DNA of 64,000 bases from Paracoccus homiensis (GCF_900111675.1 NZ_FOHO01000002.1:186001-250000); one strand, 5' to 3'; positions 52,763 through 61,713 are shown, numbered from the stretch's first letter. Notes: generated by a model from the letters alone, not told the origin. Translations and numbers: made by a program.

Positions 52763-53338
52763 ATGACGACACATGCGATATTCGACCGGCCGCTGGACGC
52801 GAAGGCCCCGCAGGGCTTTGATCAGGCGGTGTTCGGGATGGGCTGCTATTGGGGCGTGGAACGGCTGTTCTGGAAACAGCATGGCGTCTGGCTGACCGAG
52901 GTGGGCTTTGCCGGCGGGCAGACCGAAAACCCGACCTACGAACAGGTCTGCAAGGGCGATACCGGCCATGCCGAGGTGGTGCGGGTCGTCTTTGACAGTT
53001 CGCTGATCAGCTATGACCACCTGTTGCAGCTGTTCTGGGAACATCACGATCCCACGCAGGGCGACCGTCAGGGCAATGATGTCGGGCCACAATATCGCAG
53101 CCTGATCATCGCCCAGAATGACAGCCAGCGCGCCGCCGCCGAAGCCTCGCGCATCGATTACAACAACCGGCTGGCCGTGCAGGGCTATGGCGAAATCACC
53201 ACCCGGATCATCGATCAGGTCCCGTTCTGGCCCGCCCATCCCGAGCATCAGCAATATCTGGCGAAAAATCCGCAGGGTTATTGCGGGCTGAAGGGCACCG
53301 GGGTAGAGGCGTCCATGCCCAATCCGGACCCGATCTGA
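52763..53338 (+). CDS. msrA: peptide-methionine (S)-S-oxide reductase
   Basis: Reduces methionine-S-sulfoxide in proteins. The 191-residue product starts at ATG 52763, with AAGGAC upstream; a longer frame from 52649 is not needed. The active site is FGMGCYWGVERLFW, a GCYWG variant of the usual GCFWG with the catalytic Cys. YEQVCKGDTGHAEVVRVVFD and FWEHHDPTQGDRQGNDVGPQYRS are conserved. The near-terminal GYCGL holds a resolving Cys. Its TGA overlaps the ATG of prmA. Confidence 0.96.
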   Translation: MTTHAIFDRPLDAKAPQGFDQAVFGMGCYWGVERLFWKQHGVWLTEVGFAGGQTENPTYEQVCKGDTGHAEVVRVVFDSSLISYDHLLQLFWEHHDPTQGDRQGNDVGPQYRSLIIAQNDSQRAAAEASRIDYNNRLAVQGYGEITTRIIDQVPFWPAHPEHQQYLAKNPQGYCGLKGTGVEASMPNPDPI

Positions 53339-54210
53339 TGACAACATATACCGCCCTGACCCATGCCGCAGGCCGCGCCCCCGCCGAGGCGCTGTGCGAA
53401 GCCTGCGAAGAACTGATCCCCGAACCCGTCGGCACCGGCGTGTTCGAGATCGAGGACGGGTCGAACCGCTGGGAAGTCGGGGTCTATTTCACCGAAAAAC
53501 CCGACGAGGTCGCGCTGGCCCTGCTGGCCGCCGCATGGGGGGCCGAGCCTTTCGTGATCTCGGAACTGCCCGAGGTGGATTGGGTCGCCCATGTGCGCCG
53601 CGAACTGACCCCGGTCGAGGCCGGACGCTTTTTCGTCTATGGCAGCCATGACGCCGACAAGGTTCCCGAAGGTGCCGAGGCCCTGTGCATCGAGGCCGCG
53701 ATGGCCTTCGGCACCGGCCATCACGGCACCACCAAGGGCTGCCTTGAAGCGCTGGACCGTCTGGCGAATGCCGGCTACGAGGCGCGGCGCATCGTCGATA
53801 TCGGCTGCGGCACCGCCGTTCTGGCGATGGGCGCGGCGCGGATCTGGCCGGTCACGGTTCTGGCCAGCGATATCGACCGCACCGCCGTCGACACCGCCGA
53901 GGCGAATGTGCTGGCCAACGGGTTGGCCGGACGTGTCGAATGCGTCGAGGCGGCGGGCTTTGATCACCCCATGCTGGACCGGGCCGCGCCTTTCGATCTG
54001 GTGCTTGCCAATATCCTGAAACAGCCGCTGATCGACCTGTCGGGCGACATGGCGACCCGCGTCGCCGCAGGCGGCAAGATCATCCTGTCCGGCATTCTGA
54101 CCCATCAGGGTGACGAGGTGGTCGCTGCCTATCAGGCGGCGGGCTTTGCGCTGGATCAGCGCGACGATCTGGGCGAATGGGTCACGCTGGCCATGACACG
54201 CCAGGGCTGA
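53338..54210 (+). CDS. prmA: ribosomal protein L11 methyltransferase
   Basis: A 290-residue SAM-dependent enzyme that trimethylates ribosomal protein L11. The N-terminal substrate domain (EIEDGSNRWEVGVYFTEKP) is followed by EAAMAFGTGHHGTTKGCLEAL, the PrmA signature, then the SAM loop VDIGCGTAVLAMGAARIWP, LASDIDRTAVDTAEAN, and LVLANILKQPLIDLS (NILxxPL motif). It begins in a TGATG overlap with msrA, so both are read from one transcript. Confidence 0.95.
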   Translation: MTTYTALTHAAGRAPAEALCEACEELIPEPVGTGVFEIEDGSNRWEVGVYFTEKPDEVALALLAAAWGAEPFVISELPEVDWVAHVRRELTPVEAGRFFVYGSHDADKVPEGAEALCIEAAMAFGTGHHGTTKGCLEALDRLANAGYEARRIVDIGCGTAVLAMGAARIWPVTVLASDIDRTAVDTAEANVLANGLAGRVECVEAAGFDHPMLDRAAPFDLVLANILKQPLIDLSGDMATRVAAGGKIILSGILTHQGDEVVAAYQAAGFALDQRDDLGEWVTLAMTRQG

Positions 54211-54277
54211 CGGCCCGACAAAAGCGGGCAGATCGACAGGGTTTGCCTGCCCAAGCCATTGCCAACGCCCGGACATG

Positions 54278-54308
54278 AAAAAACCCCCACTGCAACCGCA
54301 TGGGGGTT
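54278..54308 (-). terminator. terminator of the DUF1127 gene
   Basis: On the minus strand: AACCCCCA, an 11-base loop, TGGGGGTT, then TTTT. Immediately downstream of the DUF1127 stop. Confidence 0.88.
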
Positions 54309-54333
54309 CGTTCATCTATTGCGTTGGCCTGAT

Positions 54334-54528
54334 TCAGCCGCGCGCAATCCGCTCGATGTCGCCGCGGCACAGACCGATATCGTCCAGTTCGCGGTCGGAC
54401 AGGCGGTTCAACTCGCGGCGCGTGACGCGGATATCGTTCCACGACCCGAGCAACGAGACGATGCGTGCGACGAAGCTGCCAAAGCCCCCAACAGCCATGC
54501 TGCGGTTCGTTTCAATGGCGGACATCAT
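54334..54528 (-). CDS. DUF1127 micro-protein
   Basis: 64 residues, with the family's conserved C-terminal half: WNDIRVTRRELNRLSDRELDDIGLCRGDIERIARG. In the family the LSDxELxDIGLxRxDIxxxA segment is a small RNA- or protein-binding helical motif; in Rhodobacter and Agrobacterium such proteins affect RNA turnover, phosphate and stress responses (from memory). Two tandem ATGs (54526-54528, 54523-54525) follow AGGTGAT. A 17-bp palindrome lies in its leader and a strong terminator follows, so it is a monocistronic, tightly controlled small gene. Confidence 0.93.
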   Translation of the reverse strand: MMSAIETNRSMAVGGFGSFVARIVSLLGSWNDIRVTRRELNRLSDRELDDIGLCRGDIERIARG

Positions 54529-54545
54529 ATCACCTGTTCTTGGTT

Positions 54546-54562
54546 TGCCTGAATGTCAGGCA
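54546..54562. promoter_or_regulatory. 17-bp palindrome in the DUF1127 leader
   Basis: TGCCTGA-ATG-TCAGGCA, perfect 7-bp arms, starting 18 bases upstream of the DUF1127 ATG. It could be a regulator site or an mRNA hairpin next to the ribosome site. Confidence 0.4.
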
Positions 54563-54667
54563 GGTTTCGGATAGGCAGGTAGATAATCTGTGCAACTGCA
54601 GAACAGTAGTCGCAGAAGCGGCAAGGCCGCTATGCAGATTTTGCAGCCATTGCTGACCAGAATCGAC

Positions 54668-54684
54668 TTTCTGCGGCGCAGAAA
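54668..54684 (-). terminator. possible weak terminator of rsmE
   Basis: TTTCTGCG-G-CGCAGAAA, a perfect 17-bp palindrome 16 bases past the rsmE stop. It has no long T-run, so termination may be partial. The tight geometry would also suit a protein-binding site. Confidence 0.35.
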
Positions 54685-54700
54685 CGACATCCTGTGCAGG

Positions 54701-55447
54701 TCAGATGTCGGATTCGTCCTGCTTGACCTTGCGCCAATCGCCCAAATTGGCCTGCCACAGGGCCAGCGCGGCGACCGCCGCCGTGTCGGCGCGCAGGATT
54801 CGCGGACCCAACGCGATTCGCGTCACGAATGGCAGCGCGGACAGGCGGCGGCGCTCGGGCTCGGAAAAGCCGCCTTCGGGACCGATCAGGATTGCCCAGG
54901 GCCCCGGCATCAGCCCGGACAGCGTCTGCGCCGGGCCGGCGATCGCCTCATCGGCCCACAGAATGCGGCGTTCCGCGTCCCAGCCGTCCAGAAGGCGCGA
55001 CAAGGCTTGCAGATCCTCGACGGCGGGCACGAAGGTGCCGCCGCATTGTTCGGCGGCCTCGACGGCATGGGCCTGCAGGCGATCCTGCCGGATCCGTTCG
55101 GAATTGGTGAAATCGGTCTGAACGGGCAGGATCCGCGCCGCCCCCATCTCGGCCGCTTTCTCGACGATGAAATCGGTGCGGGCCTTCTTGATCGGCGCGA
55201 ACATCAGCCACAGATCGGGCGGGTCCTGCTGCGGCGCGGATTGGCGGATCAGATCCAGGCTGCCGCCGCGCTTGCCCGCCTCGGTGATCTGCGCCAGCCA
55301 CGCACCGTCGCGGCCGTTGAAGACCGTGATCTGGTCGCCCGCCTTCTGCCGCATCACCCCGGAAAGGTAATGCGCCTGCCCTGCCTCCAGCGGCACGGGT
55401 TGTCCCGCCGCCAAGGGGTGATCTATGAACAATCTGATCTTCGCCAT
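54701..55447 (-). CDS. rsmE: 16S rRNA (uracil(1498)-N3)-methyltransferase
   Basis: A 248-residue SPOUT-class methyltransferase modifying U1498 of 16S rRNA. The N-terminal PUA-like part (HYLSGVMRQKAGDQITVFNGRDGAWLAQI) is followed by MFAPIKKARTDFIVEKAAEMGAARILPVQTDFTN, the typical RsmE core, then ILIGPEGGFSEPERRRLS with the knot SAM loop and IALGPRILRADTAAVAALALWQ. ATG at 55445-55447. Divergent from ubiA with only 15 bp between start codons, so the promoters must overlap the opposite genes or leaders. Confidence 0.95.
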   Translation of the reverse strand: MAKIRLFIDHPLAAGQPVPLEAGQAHYLSGVMRQKAGDQITVFNGRDGAWLAQITEAGKRGGSLDLIRQSAPQQDPPDLWLMFAPIKKARTDFIVEKAAEMGAARILPVQTDFTNSERIRQDRLQAHAVEAAEQCGGTFVPAVEDLQALSRLLDGWDAERRILWADEAIAGPAQTLSGLMPGPWAILIGPEGGFSEPERRRLSALPFVTRIALGPRILRADTAAVAALALWQANLGDWRKVKQDESDI

Positions 55448-55462
55448 GATGGGCCCGACGCT

Positions 55463-56401
55463 ATGCAAAGCCGCACCGAAAGACCAGATGCCGTCGTCGA
55501 CGCACCCAAGGGAAACTGGGTCGACCGCCATGCCCCGCCGGCATGGCGGCCGCTGCTGCGGCTAAGCCGGGCGGATCGCCCCATCGGCACATGGCTGCTG
55601 CTGCTGCCCTGCTGGTGGGGAATCGGGCTGGCGATGATGACCGATGCGCCACGCTGGTTCGATCTGTGGATCGCGCTGGCCTGCCTGATCGGCGCCTTTG
55701 TGATGCGCGGCGCGGGCTGTACCTGGAACGACATCACCGACCGCCATATCGACGCACAGGTCGCCCGGACCCGGTCGCGGCCACTGCCCTCGGGCGCGGT
55801 CAGCCTGCGCGGGGCGTTCCTGTGGCTGGCGGCGCAGGGGCTGATCGGGTTGCTGATCCTGCTGACGCTGGGACCGGCGGCGATCTGGATGGGGGTCGCA
55901 TCGCTGGTGCTGGTGGCGATCTATCCCTTTGCCAAGCGCTTTACATGGTGGCCGCAGATCTTTCTGGGGCTGGCCTTCAACTGGGGCGTGATGCTGGCCT
56001 ATGCCGCGCATATGGGCCGGGTCGATGCCGCGCCGGTGATCGCATGGCTGGGCGGGATCGCATGGACCATCTTCTACGACACCATCTATGCCCATCAGGA
56101 CGCCGAGGACGATGCCCTGATCGGCGTGAAATCCACCGCGCGCCTGTTCGGTGACAACAGCCCGCGAATTCTGGCGGGTTTTGCCCTTCTGGCGACGCTG
56201 CTTCTGGGAATCGCGATCCTGCTGACCGGTCGCAATCTGTTGATAGGCGGGATCGGACTGGCGGGCTTTGCCGCCCACATGGCCTGGCAGCTGCGGATTT
56301 TCGAACCCGATCAGGGGGATACATGCCTGCGCCTGTTCCGGTCCAACCGTGACACGGGGCTGATCCTTGCGCTGTTTCTCGCCATTGCGGGGCTGGCATG
56401 A
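55463..56401 (+). CDS. ubiA: 4-hydroxybenzoate polyprenyltransferase
   Basis: A 312-residue inner-membrane prenyltransferase that joins the polyprenyl tail to 4-hydroxybenzoate in ubiquinone synthesis. The first Asp-rich motif is GAGCTWNDITDRHIDAQVARTRSRPLPSG (NDxxD), and the second is IFYDTIYAHQDAEDD (DxxYAxQDxxxD). About eight hydrophobic helices. The start at 55463 leaves a normal 20-30-residue polar N-terminus. It fits with the COQ9-like gene at 62110 as part of the ubiquinone pathway. Confidence 0.95.
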   Translation: MQSRTERPDAVVDAPKGNWVDRHAPPAWRPLLRLSRADRPIGTWLLLLPCWWGIGLAMMTDAPRWFDLWIALACLIGAFVMRGAGCTWNDITDRHIDAQVARTRSRPLPSGAVSLRGAFLWLAAQGLIGLLILLTLGPAAIWMGVASLVLVAIYPFAKRFTWWPQIFLGLAFNWGVMLAYAAHMGRVDAAPVIAWLGGIAWTIFYDTIYAHQDAEDDALIGVKSTARLFGDNSPRILAGFALLATLLLGIAILLTGRNLLIGGIGLAGFAAHMAWQLRIFEPDQGDTCLRLFRSNRDTGLILALFLAIAGLA

Positions 56402-56464
56402 TTGCGCGATGCGGTTCGCGCCGCTAGACCCGTTTCGGCTTGCAACAGCCCAAGGTGCCCGCCC

Positions 56465-58645
56465 ATGGCGTCGTCCCGCAGCCGTCGAATGTCGACCTCT
56501 CTTGCCACATTGATCACGCTTGCCGGTGCGGCGGGCCTGTCCTGGTGGGGGGCGCAGTCAGCGGCGCAATTCATCGAGACCAGGTCGCGCCAGGATGTGA
56601 CACTGGCCCTGGCGACGGCAGGCCAGGACTGGGTCCAGGTCGAAACCAATGGGCTGCAGGTCAGGTTGACCGGCACCGCCCCGACCGAGGTCGATCGCTT
56701 TCGCGCGGTGACGCAGGCGGGCTCGGTCGTGGATTCCAGTCGCGTTGTCGATGACATGACCGTCGCGTCACGGGATGCGATGGTGCCGCCCGAATTCAAG
56801 GTTGAACTGCTGCGAAACGATGACGGCATCTCGCTGATCGGGCTGGTTCCGGCCAAGACCGACCGCGAGGCGCTGGTCCGCAGCCTGCGCACCGAAACCG
56901 CCGCGCCCAAGGTGACCGATCTTCTGGAGTCGGCGGAATATGCGGTGCCCGAAGGCTGGGCCGACGTGCTGGCCTATGGTCAGCGCATCGCGCAGATGAC
57001 GCCACGCGCCAAGATCTCGATCGCCCCCGGCGAGGTGCAGGTGACGGCGCTGGCCGACAGTCGTGCCGAAAAGGGCCGTCTTGAAGCCGAATTGAAACGT
57101 CTGGCCCCCAAGGGCATCAAGCTGGTCACCAATATCTCGGCGCCGCGCCCGGTCGTGGCGCCTTTCACCCTGCGCTTCCTGATCGACGACCAGGGCCCGC
57201 ATTTCGACGCCTGCGCCGCCGATACCGAGGCCGCGCAGAAGCAGATCCTGGATGCGGCCGTCCGCGCCGGTGTCGACGGCAACCCGACCTGCACGCTTGC
57301 GCTTGGTTCGCCCACGGCCGATTGGGCCGGCGCGGCGGTCCCGGCGATCAAGGCCGTTGCGGCACTGGGCAAGGGATCGGTCACGATCTCGGACGCCGAT
57401 ATCGCCCTGATCGCCCCCGAAGACGTGCCCGCCGACACCTTCGCCGAGGTGGTGGCAACGCTGGAACAGACGCTGCCCTCGGTGTTCTCGCTTCAGGCGC
57501 AGCACGAGGAAAAGAACGACGCCACCCAAGGGCCCGCGGAATTCGCCGCCACCTTGTCCAGCGACGGACGCCTGTCCATGCGCGGCCGCATCGCAGACCA
57601 GCAGATGCGCGAGGCCGTCGACAGCTTTGCCCGCGCCCGTTTCAGTACCGTCAGCGGCAACCTGCGCGGCGACGCCTCGATGCCCTCTGGCTGGACCGTG
57701 CGCGTGATTGCAGCGCTCGAGGCGCTTGACGGGCTGGCGAACGGCACGATCACCGTCACGCCCGACCTGATCGAACTTGGCGGCACATCGGGCGATCCCC
57801 GCGCCACCGAACGCGCCGCGGCAAGCCTGTCGCGACGGCTTGGGGCGGGTGCCGATTATCAGCTGGCGATCCGCTATGACCGCTGGATGGATGCCGCGCT
57901 GGCCCTGCCCGACGGACAATATTGCGTCGATCAGCTGAACATCGTCATGTCCGAAAGCGAAATCGGCTTCGAACCCAGCAAATCGACCATCGCGGGCGAT
58001 CCCGCCCCAACCCTGTCGCGGCTGGCAGGCATCATGCAGGACTGCGCCGACTATCAGATCGAGGCTGGCGGCCACACTGATTCCCAGGGCTCCGAAGGTT
58101 TCAACGCCGATCTGTCCCGCGCCCGCGCGCAGGCCCTCTTGAAGGCGATGTCCGATGCCGGGATCGATACGTCCAACATGACGTCGCGCGGATATGGCGA
58201 AAGCCAACCCATCGCCAGCAATGATTCCGAAGCCGGGCGCGAAGAAAACCGCCGGATCGAGTTCCGCCTGCTGTCCGAATCGCCGGTGCGCAACGAACCC
58301 CTGCCCGCCCCGGTGGTGCTGGAAGGCGTGACCAGTGACGCCTCGGCCAATGCGGAAACGGCGCAACCGGACGTGACCGCCGAACAGGGCCGCGCCATGG
58401 CCTATGGACCACAACTGCCGACAACGGAATCGCAGGAATCGGATGGTGACGCCGACCCCGCGCCGGTCTCGACCGCACCGGCGACCCTGGGCGTGACCGA
58501 ACAGTTTCAGACACTGGACGAGCGCGAGGAAAACCTTAGGCTGCCCGTGCAGACGCCCGATGCCGATACCCCGCGCCCCGAAAAACGGCCGGACGACGAA
58601 GACGGCGCGGATGAAACGACCGCAGCAGACGAGACCGCCGAATGA
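56465..58645 (+). CDS. OmpA-family protein with N-terminal anchor and BON-like repeats
   Basis: 726 residues from ATG 56465. An Arg-rich start and one hydrophobic segment (LATLITLAGAAGLSWWGAQSA) give a signal anchor. Several roughly 70-100-residue alpha/beta repeats of BON style follow (VQVETNGLQVRLTGTAPTEVDRFRAV, FAATLSSDGRLSMRGRIADQQ). An OmpA peptidoglycan-binding domain is at about residues 500-610 (DCADYQIEAGGHTDSQGSEGFNADLSRARAQAL, RGYGESQPIASNDSEAGREENRRIEFRL). An acidic, disordered tail ends it. It likely ties the inner membrane to peptidoglycan. It overlaps the coiled-coil gene by 4 bp. Confidence 0.88.
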   Translation: MASSRSRRMSTSLATLITLAGAAGLSWWGAQSAAQFIETRSRQDVTLALATAGQDWVQVETNGLQVRLTGTAPTEVDRFRAVTQAGSVVDSSRVVDDMTVASRDAMVPPEFKVELLRNDDGISLIGLVPAKTDREALVRSLRTETAAPKVTDLLESAEYAVPEGWADVLAYGQRIAQMTPRAKISIAPGEVQVTALADSRAEKGRLEAELKRLAPKGIKLVTNISAPRPVVAPFTLRFLIDDQGPHFDACAADTEAAQKQILDAAVRAGVDGNPTCTLALGSPTADWAGAAVPAIKAVAALGKGSVTISDADIALIAPEDVPADTFAEVVATLEQTLPSVFSLQAQHEEKNDATQGPAEFAATLSSDGRLSMRGRIADQQMREAVDSFARARFSTVSGNLRGDASMPSGWTVRVIAALEALDGLANGTITVTPDLIELGGTSGDPRATERAAASLSRRLGAGADYQLAIRYDRWMDAALALPDGQYCVDQLNIVMSESEIGFEPSKSTIAGDPAPTLSRLAGIMQDCADYQIEAGGHTDSQGSEGFNADLSRARAQALLKAMSDAGIDTSNMTSRGYGESQPIASNDSEAGREENRRIEFRLLSESPVRNEPLPAPVVLEGVTSDASANAETAQPDVTAEQGRAMAYGPQLPTTESQESDGDADPAPVSTAPATLGVTEQFQTLDEREENLRLPVQTPDADTPRPEKRPDDEDGADETTAADETAE

Positions 58646-58971
58646 ACCGCACCGAATTCATCACCGCCACAGCGGTCATCCTGTTCAGCGCCTTCGTTCT
58701 TGGCTGGTTCGCCTGCTGGGTGGTCCAGCGCCTTGCCCGCCCCACCAACGCGAATATGGGCGAACTGGACCACATGGCGCAGCAACTGCACGATGCCGAG
58801 GAAACCCGCGATCAGGCCATCGCCCAGCTTGAAGACAGCGAGGCCCGCCTGAATTCCCGCCTGCGCGAAACCGAAGCCGAACTTCAGGCCGCCATGGACG
58901 GGTTGCGCGAAAGCCGCAACGAGGTCGAAGAACTGCGCGACTATATCGAAAAGAAGCTGGCCCGCCGTTAA
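58642..58971 (+). CDS. small membrane-anchored coiled-coil protein
   Basis: 109 residues. One N-terminal transmembrane helix (ITATAVILFSAFVLGWFACWVVQRL) is followed by about 65 residues of coiled coil (MAQQLHDAEETRDQAIAQLE, SRLRETEAELQAAMDGLRES, VEELRDYIEKKLARR). Orientation with a basic C-side after the helix suggests the coiled coil is cytoplasmic. It overlaps the OmpA-family gene (ATGA), so the pair is probably one envelope unit: periplasmic peptidoglycan binder plus cytoplasmic oligomerising partner. The function is unknown. Confidence 0.85.
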   Translation: MNRTEFITATAVILFSAFVLGWFACWVVQRLARPTNANMGELDHMAQQLHDAEETRDQAIAQLEDSEARLNSRLRETEAELQAAMDGLRESRNEVEELRDYIEKKLARR

Positions 58972-58988
58972 GGTCCGCCCTTCGCCCC

Positions 58989-59044
58989 ATCTTCTGTGCG
59001 GAAATATCCCGGGGGCGTCCCGCAGGGACGGGGGCAGCGCCCCC
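58989..59044 (+). repeat. dispersed structured repeat, copy C
   Basis: Left end ATCTTCTGTGCGG (58989-59001), AAATATCCCGGGGG (59002-59015), hairpin 1 CGTCCC-GCA-GGGACG (59016-59030), hairpin 2 GGGGGC-AGC-GCCCCC (59030-59044). It lies between the converging coiled-coil and aminotransferase genes, where it probably acts as terminator for one or both. Confidence 0.82.
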
Positions 59045-59058
59045 ATCCCGCAGTCCGG

Positions 59059-60240
59059 TCAGATACCGGCGTCGATGATCGCGCGGGCCAGAACCGGAAC
59101 CGTATCGCGGTTCAGCCCCGCAATGTTCAGGCGCGAATCGCCGACCATGTAGATCGCCGAATCCGATTTCAGCTTCTGGACCTGCTCGGGCGTTGCGCCA
59201 AGCCGTGAGAACATGCCGCGATGCTGGGCGATGAAATCGAACCGGTCGCTGCCCGACAGGTCACGCAACTCGGATGCCAGCTGATCGCGCAGAGCCAGCA
59301 TGGTGTTGCGCACATCTTCCAGCTCGGCCTTCCAGTCGCCGCGCAGCGCGTCGTCGGTCAGGATGGTGCTGACGATCCGCGCACCATGGTCGGGCGGGAA
59401 GGAAAAGTTCTGGCGGTTCAGATAAGCCATCGCGCCCTGTGCCAGATCGCGCGCCGACGGATTTTCCGACAGCGCCATCAGGATGCCGGTCCGTTCGCGA
59501 TAGATGCCGAAATTCTTGCTGCAGGATGCCGCGATCAGAACCTCGGGCAGGCTTTTCGCGACCAGCCGGGTCGCTTCGGCATCGGCGTCCAGACCGTCGC
59601 CAAAGCCCTGATAGGCCAGGTCGATCAGCGGCACCGCGCCGGATTTTTCAAGGATCGCGATCACCTCGCGCCACTGGTCCAGCGTCAGGTTCGCGCCGGT
59701 CGGGTTGTGACAGCAGCCGTGCAGCAGCACGATGTCGCCCTTGCCCGCCTTGGCGATATCGGCCTTCATCCCCTCGAAATCGACGCCACGGGTCGCATTG
59801 TCGAAATAGCGGTATTCGACAAAGGGCAGACCCATGAACTTCATGATCGACAGATGGTTGGGCCAGGTCGGGTCCGACACATGCACTGTCAGATCGGGAT
59901 TCGCCATCCGCGCCAGTTCCAGCGCCTGTCGAATCGCCCCGGTGCCCCCCACCGACGCCACCGAGGCCAGACGGTCCGCGGGCACATCGCCCAGAACCAT
60001 CTGCGCCATGGCATTGCGGTATTCGGGCTCGCCCGCCAGACCGGTATAGGCCTTGGTCGTCTGGCTTTCCCAGATCCGCTGCTCTGCCGCCTTGACCGCC
60101 CGCATCACCGGCGTCACGCCTTGCGGGTCCTTGTAGACGCCGACGCCAAGGTCGATCTTTCCCTGACGGGTGTCGGCCTTGTATTCCTCGATCAGCATCA
60201 GGATCTTGTCGGGGGCTTGCGGTTTCAGGTTGGACAGCAT
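59059..60240 (-). CDS. aromatic/aspartate aminotransferase (class I, TyrB/AspC type)
   Basis: A 393-residue PLP enzyme moving amino groups between aspartate or aromatic amino acids and 2-oxoglutarate. Motifs are KIDLGVGVYKDPQGVTPVMRAVK, KAYTGLAGEPEYRNAM, LLHGCCHNPTGANLTLDQW, PLIDLAYQGFGDGL, ASCSKNFGIYRERTG with the PLP Lys, and SRLNIAGLN with the substrate-carboxylate Arg. ATG 60238-60240 lies one base after the sseA stop (TGAGATG), so the two genes are coupled. The pair fits: cysteine or aspartate transamination feeds 3-mercaptopyruvate to SseA. Confidence 0.95.
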   Translation of the reverse strand: MLSNLKPQAPDKILMLIEEYKADTRQGKIDLGVGVYKDPQGVTPVMRAVKAAEQRIWESQTTKAYTGLAGEPEYRNAMAQMVLGDVPADRLASVASVGGTGAIRQALELARMANPDLTVHVSDPTWPNHLSIMKFMGLPFVEYRYFDNATRGVDFEGMKADIAKAGKGDIVLLHGCCHNPTGANLTLDQWREVIAILEKSGAVPLIDLAYQGFGDGLDADAEATRLVAKSLPEVLIAASCSKNFGIYRERTGILMALSENPSARDLAQGAMAYLNRQNFSFPPDHGARIVSTILTDDALRGDWKAELEDVRNTMLALRDQLASELRDLSGSDRFDFIAQHRGMFSRLGATPEQVQKLKSDSAIYMVGDSRLNIAGLNRDTVPVLARAIIDAGI

Positions 60241-60241
60241 C

Positions 60242-61096
60242 TCAGGCGTCTCCGGTTGCAATATTCAGGTCGGCGAAGCTGCCCCATTCGGCCCAGCTTC
60301 CATCGTAGAGCGAGTGATTGCGATGCCCGATCCGTTCCAGCGCCAGGCTTAGGATCGCGGCGGTCACACCGCTGCCACAGGTGGTGATGGCAGGCTTCGA
60401 CAGATCGACGCCCGCCTGTTCGAAGGCGGCGCGCAGCGCGGCCTCGTCCTTCATCGTGCCATCGTCGTTCAGCAGCCGGCCGAAGGGCAGGTTCTTCGAT
60501 CCCGGAATATGGCCCGAGCGCAGGCCGGGGCGCGGCTCGGCCGCCTCGCCGCGAAAACGTTCGACCGCGCGGGCATCGATGATTTCGTGATCGCCCAGCT
60601 TCGAGGCCGCGGCCACCTGCGTCACATCGCGAACCAACCCTGCCTGACGTTGCACGGTAATGTGCCGGTCGCGCAGGATCGGCGGCATGTCTTCGGTTTC
60701 GCGACCTTCGGCCTGCCATTTCGCAAGACCGCCATCCAGCACGGCAACATCGGTCTTGCCCATCAGGCGAAAGGTCCACCAGACCCGCGCCGCGCTGCGG
60801 ACGTCGGAACTGTCATAGATCACCACCTGATGCCCGTCGCCCACGCCCATGGCGCGCATGCGGCTGATGAACATCTCGACCGGCGGGGCCATGTGCGGCA
60901 ATGCGCTGCGGCCATCGCTGATCGCATCGACATCGAAAAACCGTGCGCCGGGGATATGGGCGGCCTCGTATTCCGCACGGGCATCGCGACCGGTCGCGGG
61001 CATGTGCCAGCTGGCATCGATCACCCGCAGATCGGGATCGTTCAGATGGGCGGCCAACCATTCGGTCGAGACCAGCGTCTTTGGATCGTCCTGCAT
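60242..61096 (-). CDS. sseA: 3-mercaptopyruvate sulfurtransferase
   Basis: A 284-residue two-domain rhodanese that transfers sulfur from 3-mercaptopyruvate to cyanide or thiol acceptors. N-terminal inactive domain: VSTEWLAAHLNDPDLRVIDASWHMP, EYEAAHIPGARFFDVDAISDG. C-terminal domain: IIDARAVERFRGEAAEPRPGLRSGHIPGSKNLPF and the active loop TTCGSGVTAAIL; CGSGVT is the mercaptopyruvate-type loop, not the thiosulfate type. First gene of the pair with the aminotransferase. Confidence 0.95.
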   Translation of the reverse strand: MQDDPKTLVSTEWLAAHLNDPDLRVIDASWHMPATGRDARAEYEAAHIPGARFFDVDAISDGRSALPHMAPPVEMFISRMRAMGVGDGHQVVIYDSSDVRSAARVWWTFRLMGKTDVAVLDGGLAKWQAEGRETEDMPPILRDRHITVQRQAGLVRDVTQVAAASKLGDHEIIDARAVERFRGEAAEPRPGLRSGHIPGSKNLPFGRLLNDDGTMKDEAALRAAFEQAGVDLSKPAITTCGSGVTAAILSLALERIGHRNHSLYDGSWAEWGSFADLNIATGDA

Positions 61097-61170
61097 CTGC
61101 CCCCCACACGTCGTTCAGCACGCTGACCGATCTACAGGGGGATTGACGGCGCTGCAACGCCAAGCGGGCC

Positions 61171-61644
61171 CTAGCCCTGCTTCAAAAGACGCTGTTTCTG
61201 GCGATTCCAGTCGCGTTTGGCGCTGGTTTCGCGCTTGTCGGCGACTTTCTTGCCCTTGGCGACACCGATCTTCAGCTTCACCAGCCCCTTGTGATTGAAA
61301 TACATCACCAGCGGCACCAGCGTCATGCCCTCGCGTCCGACGGCCTGCCACAGCCGTGCCAATTCGCGCCGACTGACCAGCAACTTGCGCTTACGGCGCT
61401 CTTCATGGCCGAAAACACCCGCGTTCAACAGCGTCGCGATATAGCCATTGATCAACCACAGTTCGCCATCTTCGATGCTGGCATAGCTTTCGGCAATGTT
61501 CGATTGCCCGGTCCGCAGGGATTTCACCTCGGATCCGGTCAGGACGATGCCAACCTCAAGGTCGCTTTCGATAAAGTAATCGAAACGCGCACGCCGATTC
61601 TCGGCGATCACCTTGTAGTTCTTGTTGTCGGGTTCCTTGGCCAT
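61171..61644 (-). CDS. smpB: SsrA (tmRNA)-binding protein
   Basis: A 157-residue partner of tmRNA in rescue of stalled ribosomes. Starts [25 protein letters not shown], then [51 protein letters not shown], and the basic C-terminal tail [31 protein letters not shown] 61642-61644 is chosen because it starts the family sequence; the upstream extension is not conserved. The tmRNA gene itself is not in the window. Confidence 0.97.
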   Translation of the reverse strand: MAKEPDNKNYKVIAENRRARFDYFIESDLEVGIVLTGSEVKSLRTGQSNIAESYASIEDGELWLINGYIATLLNAGVFGHEERRKRKLLVSRRELARLWQAVGREGMTLVPLVMYFNHKGLVKLKIGVAKGKKVADKRETSAKRDWNRQKQRLLKQG

Positions 61645-61713
61645 GACGCGGTTAGATAAGTACCCGCAGGGCGGCTGTAAAGGTGGACCGGTATCCGCCG
61701 CGGGGGCGCACAT

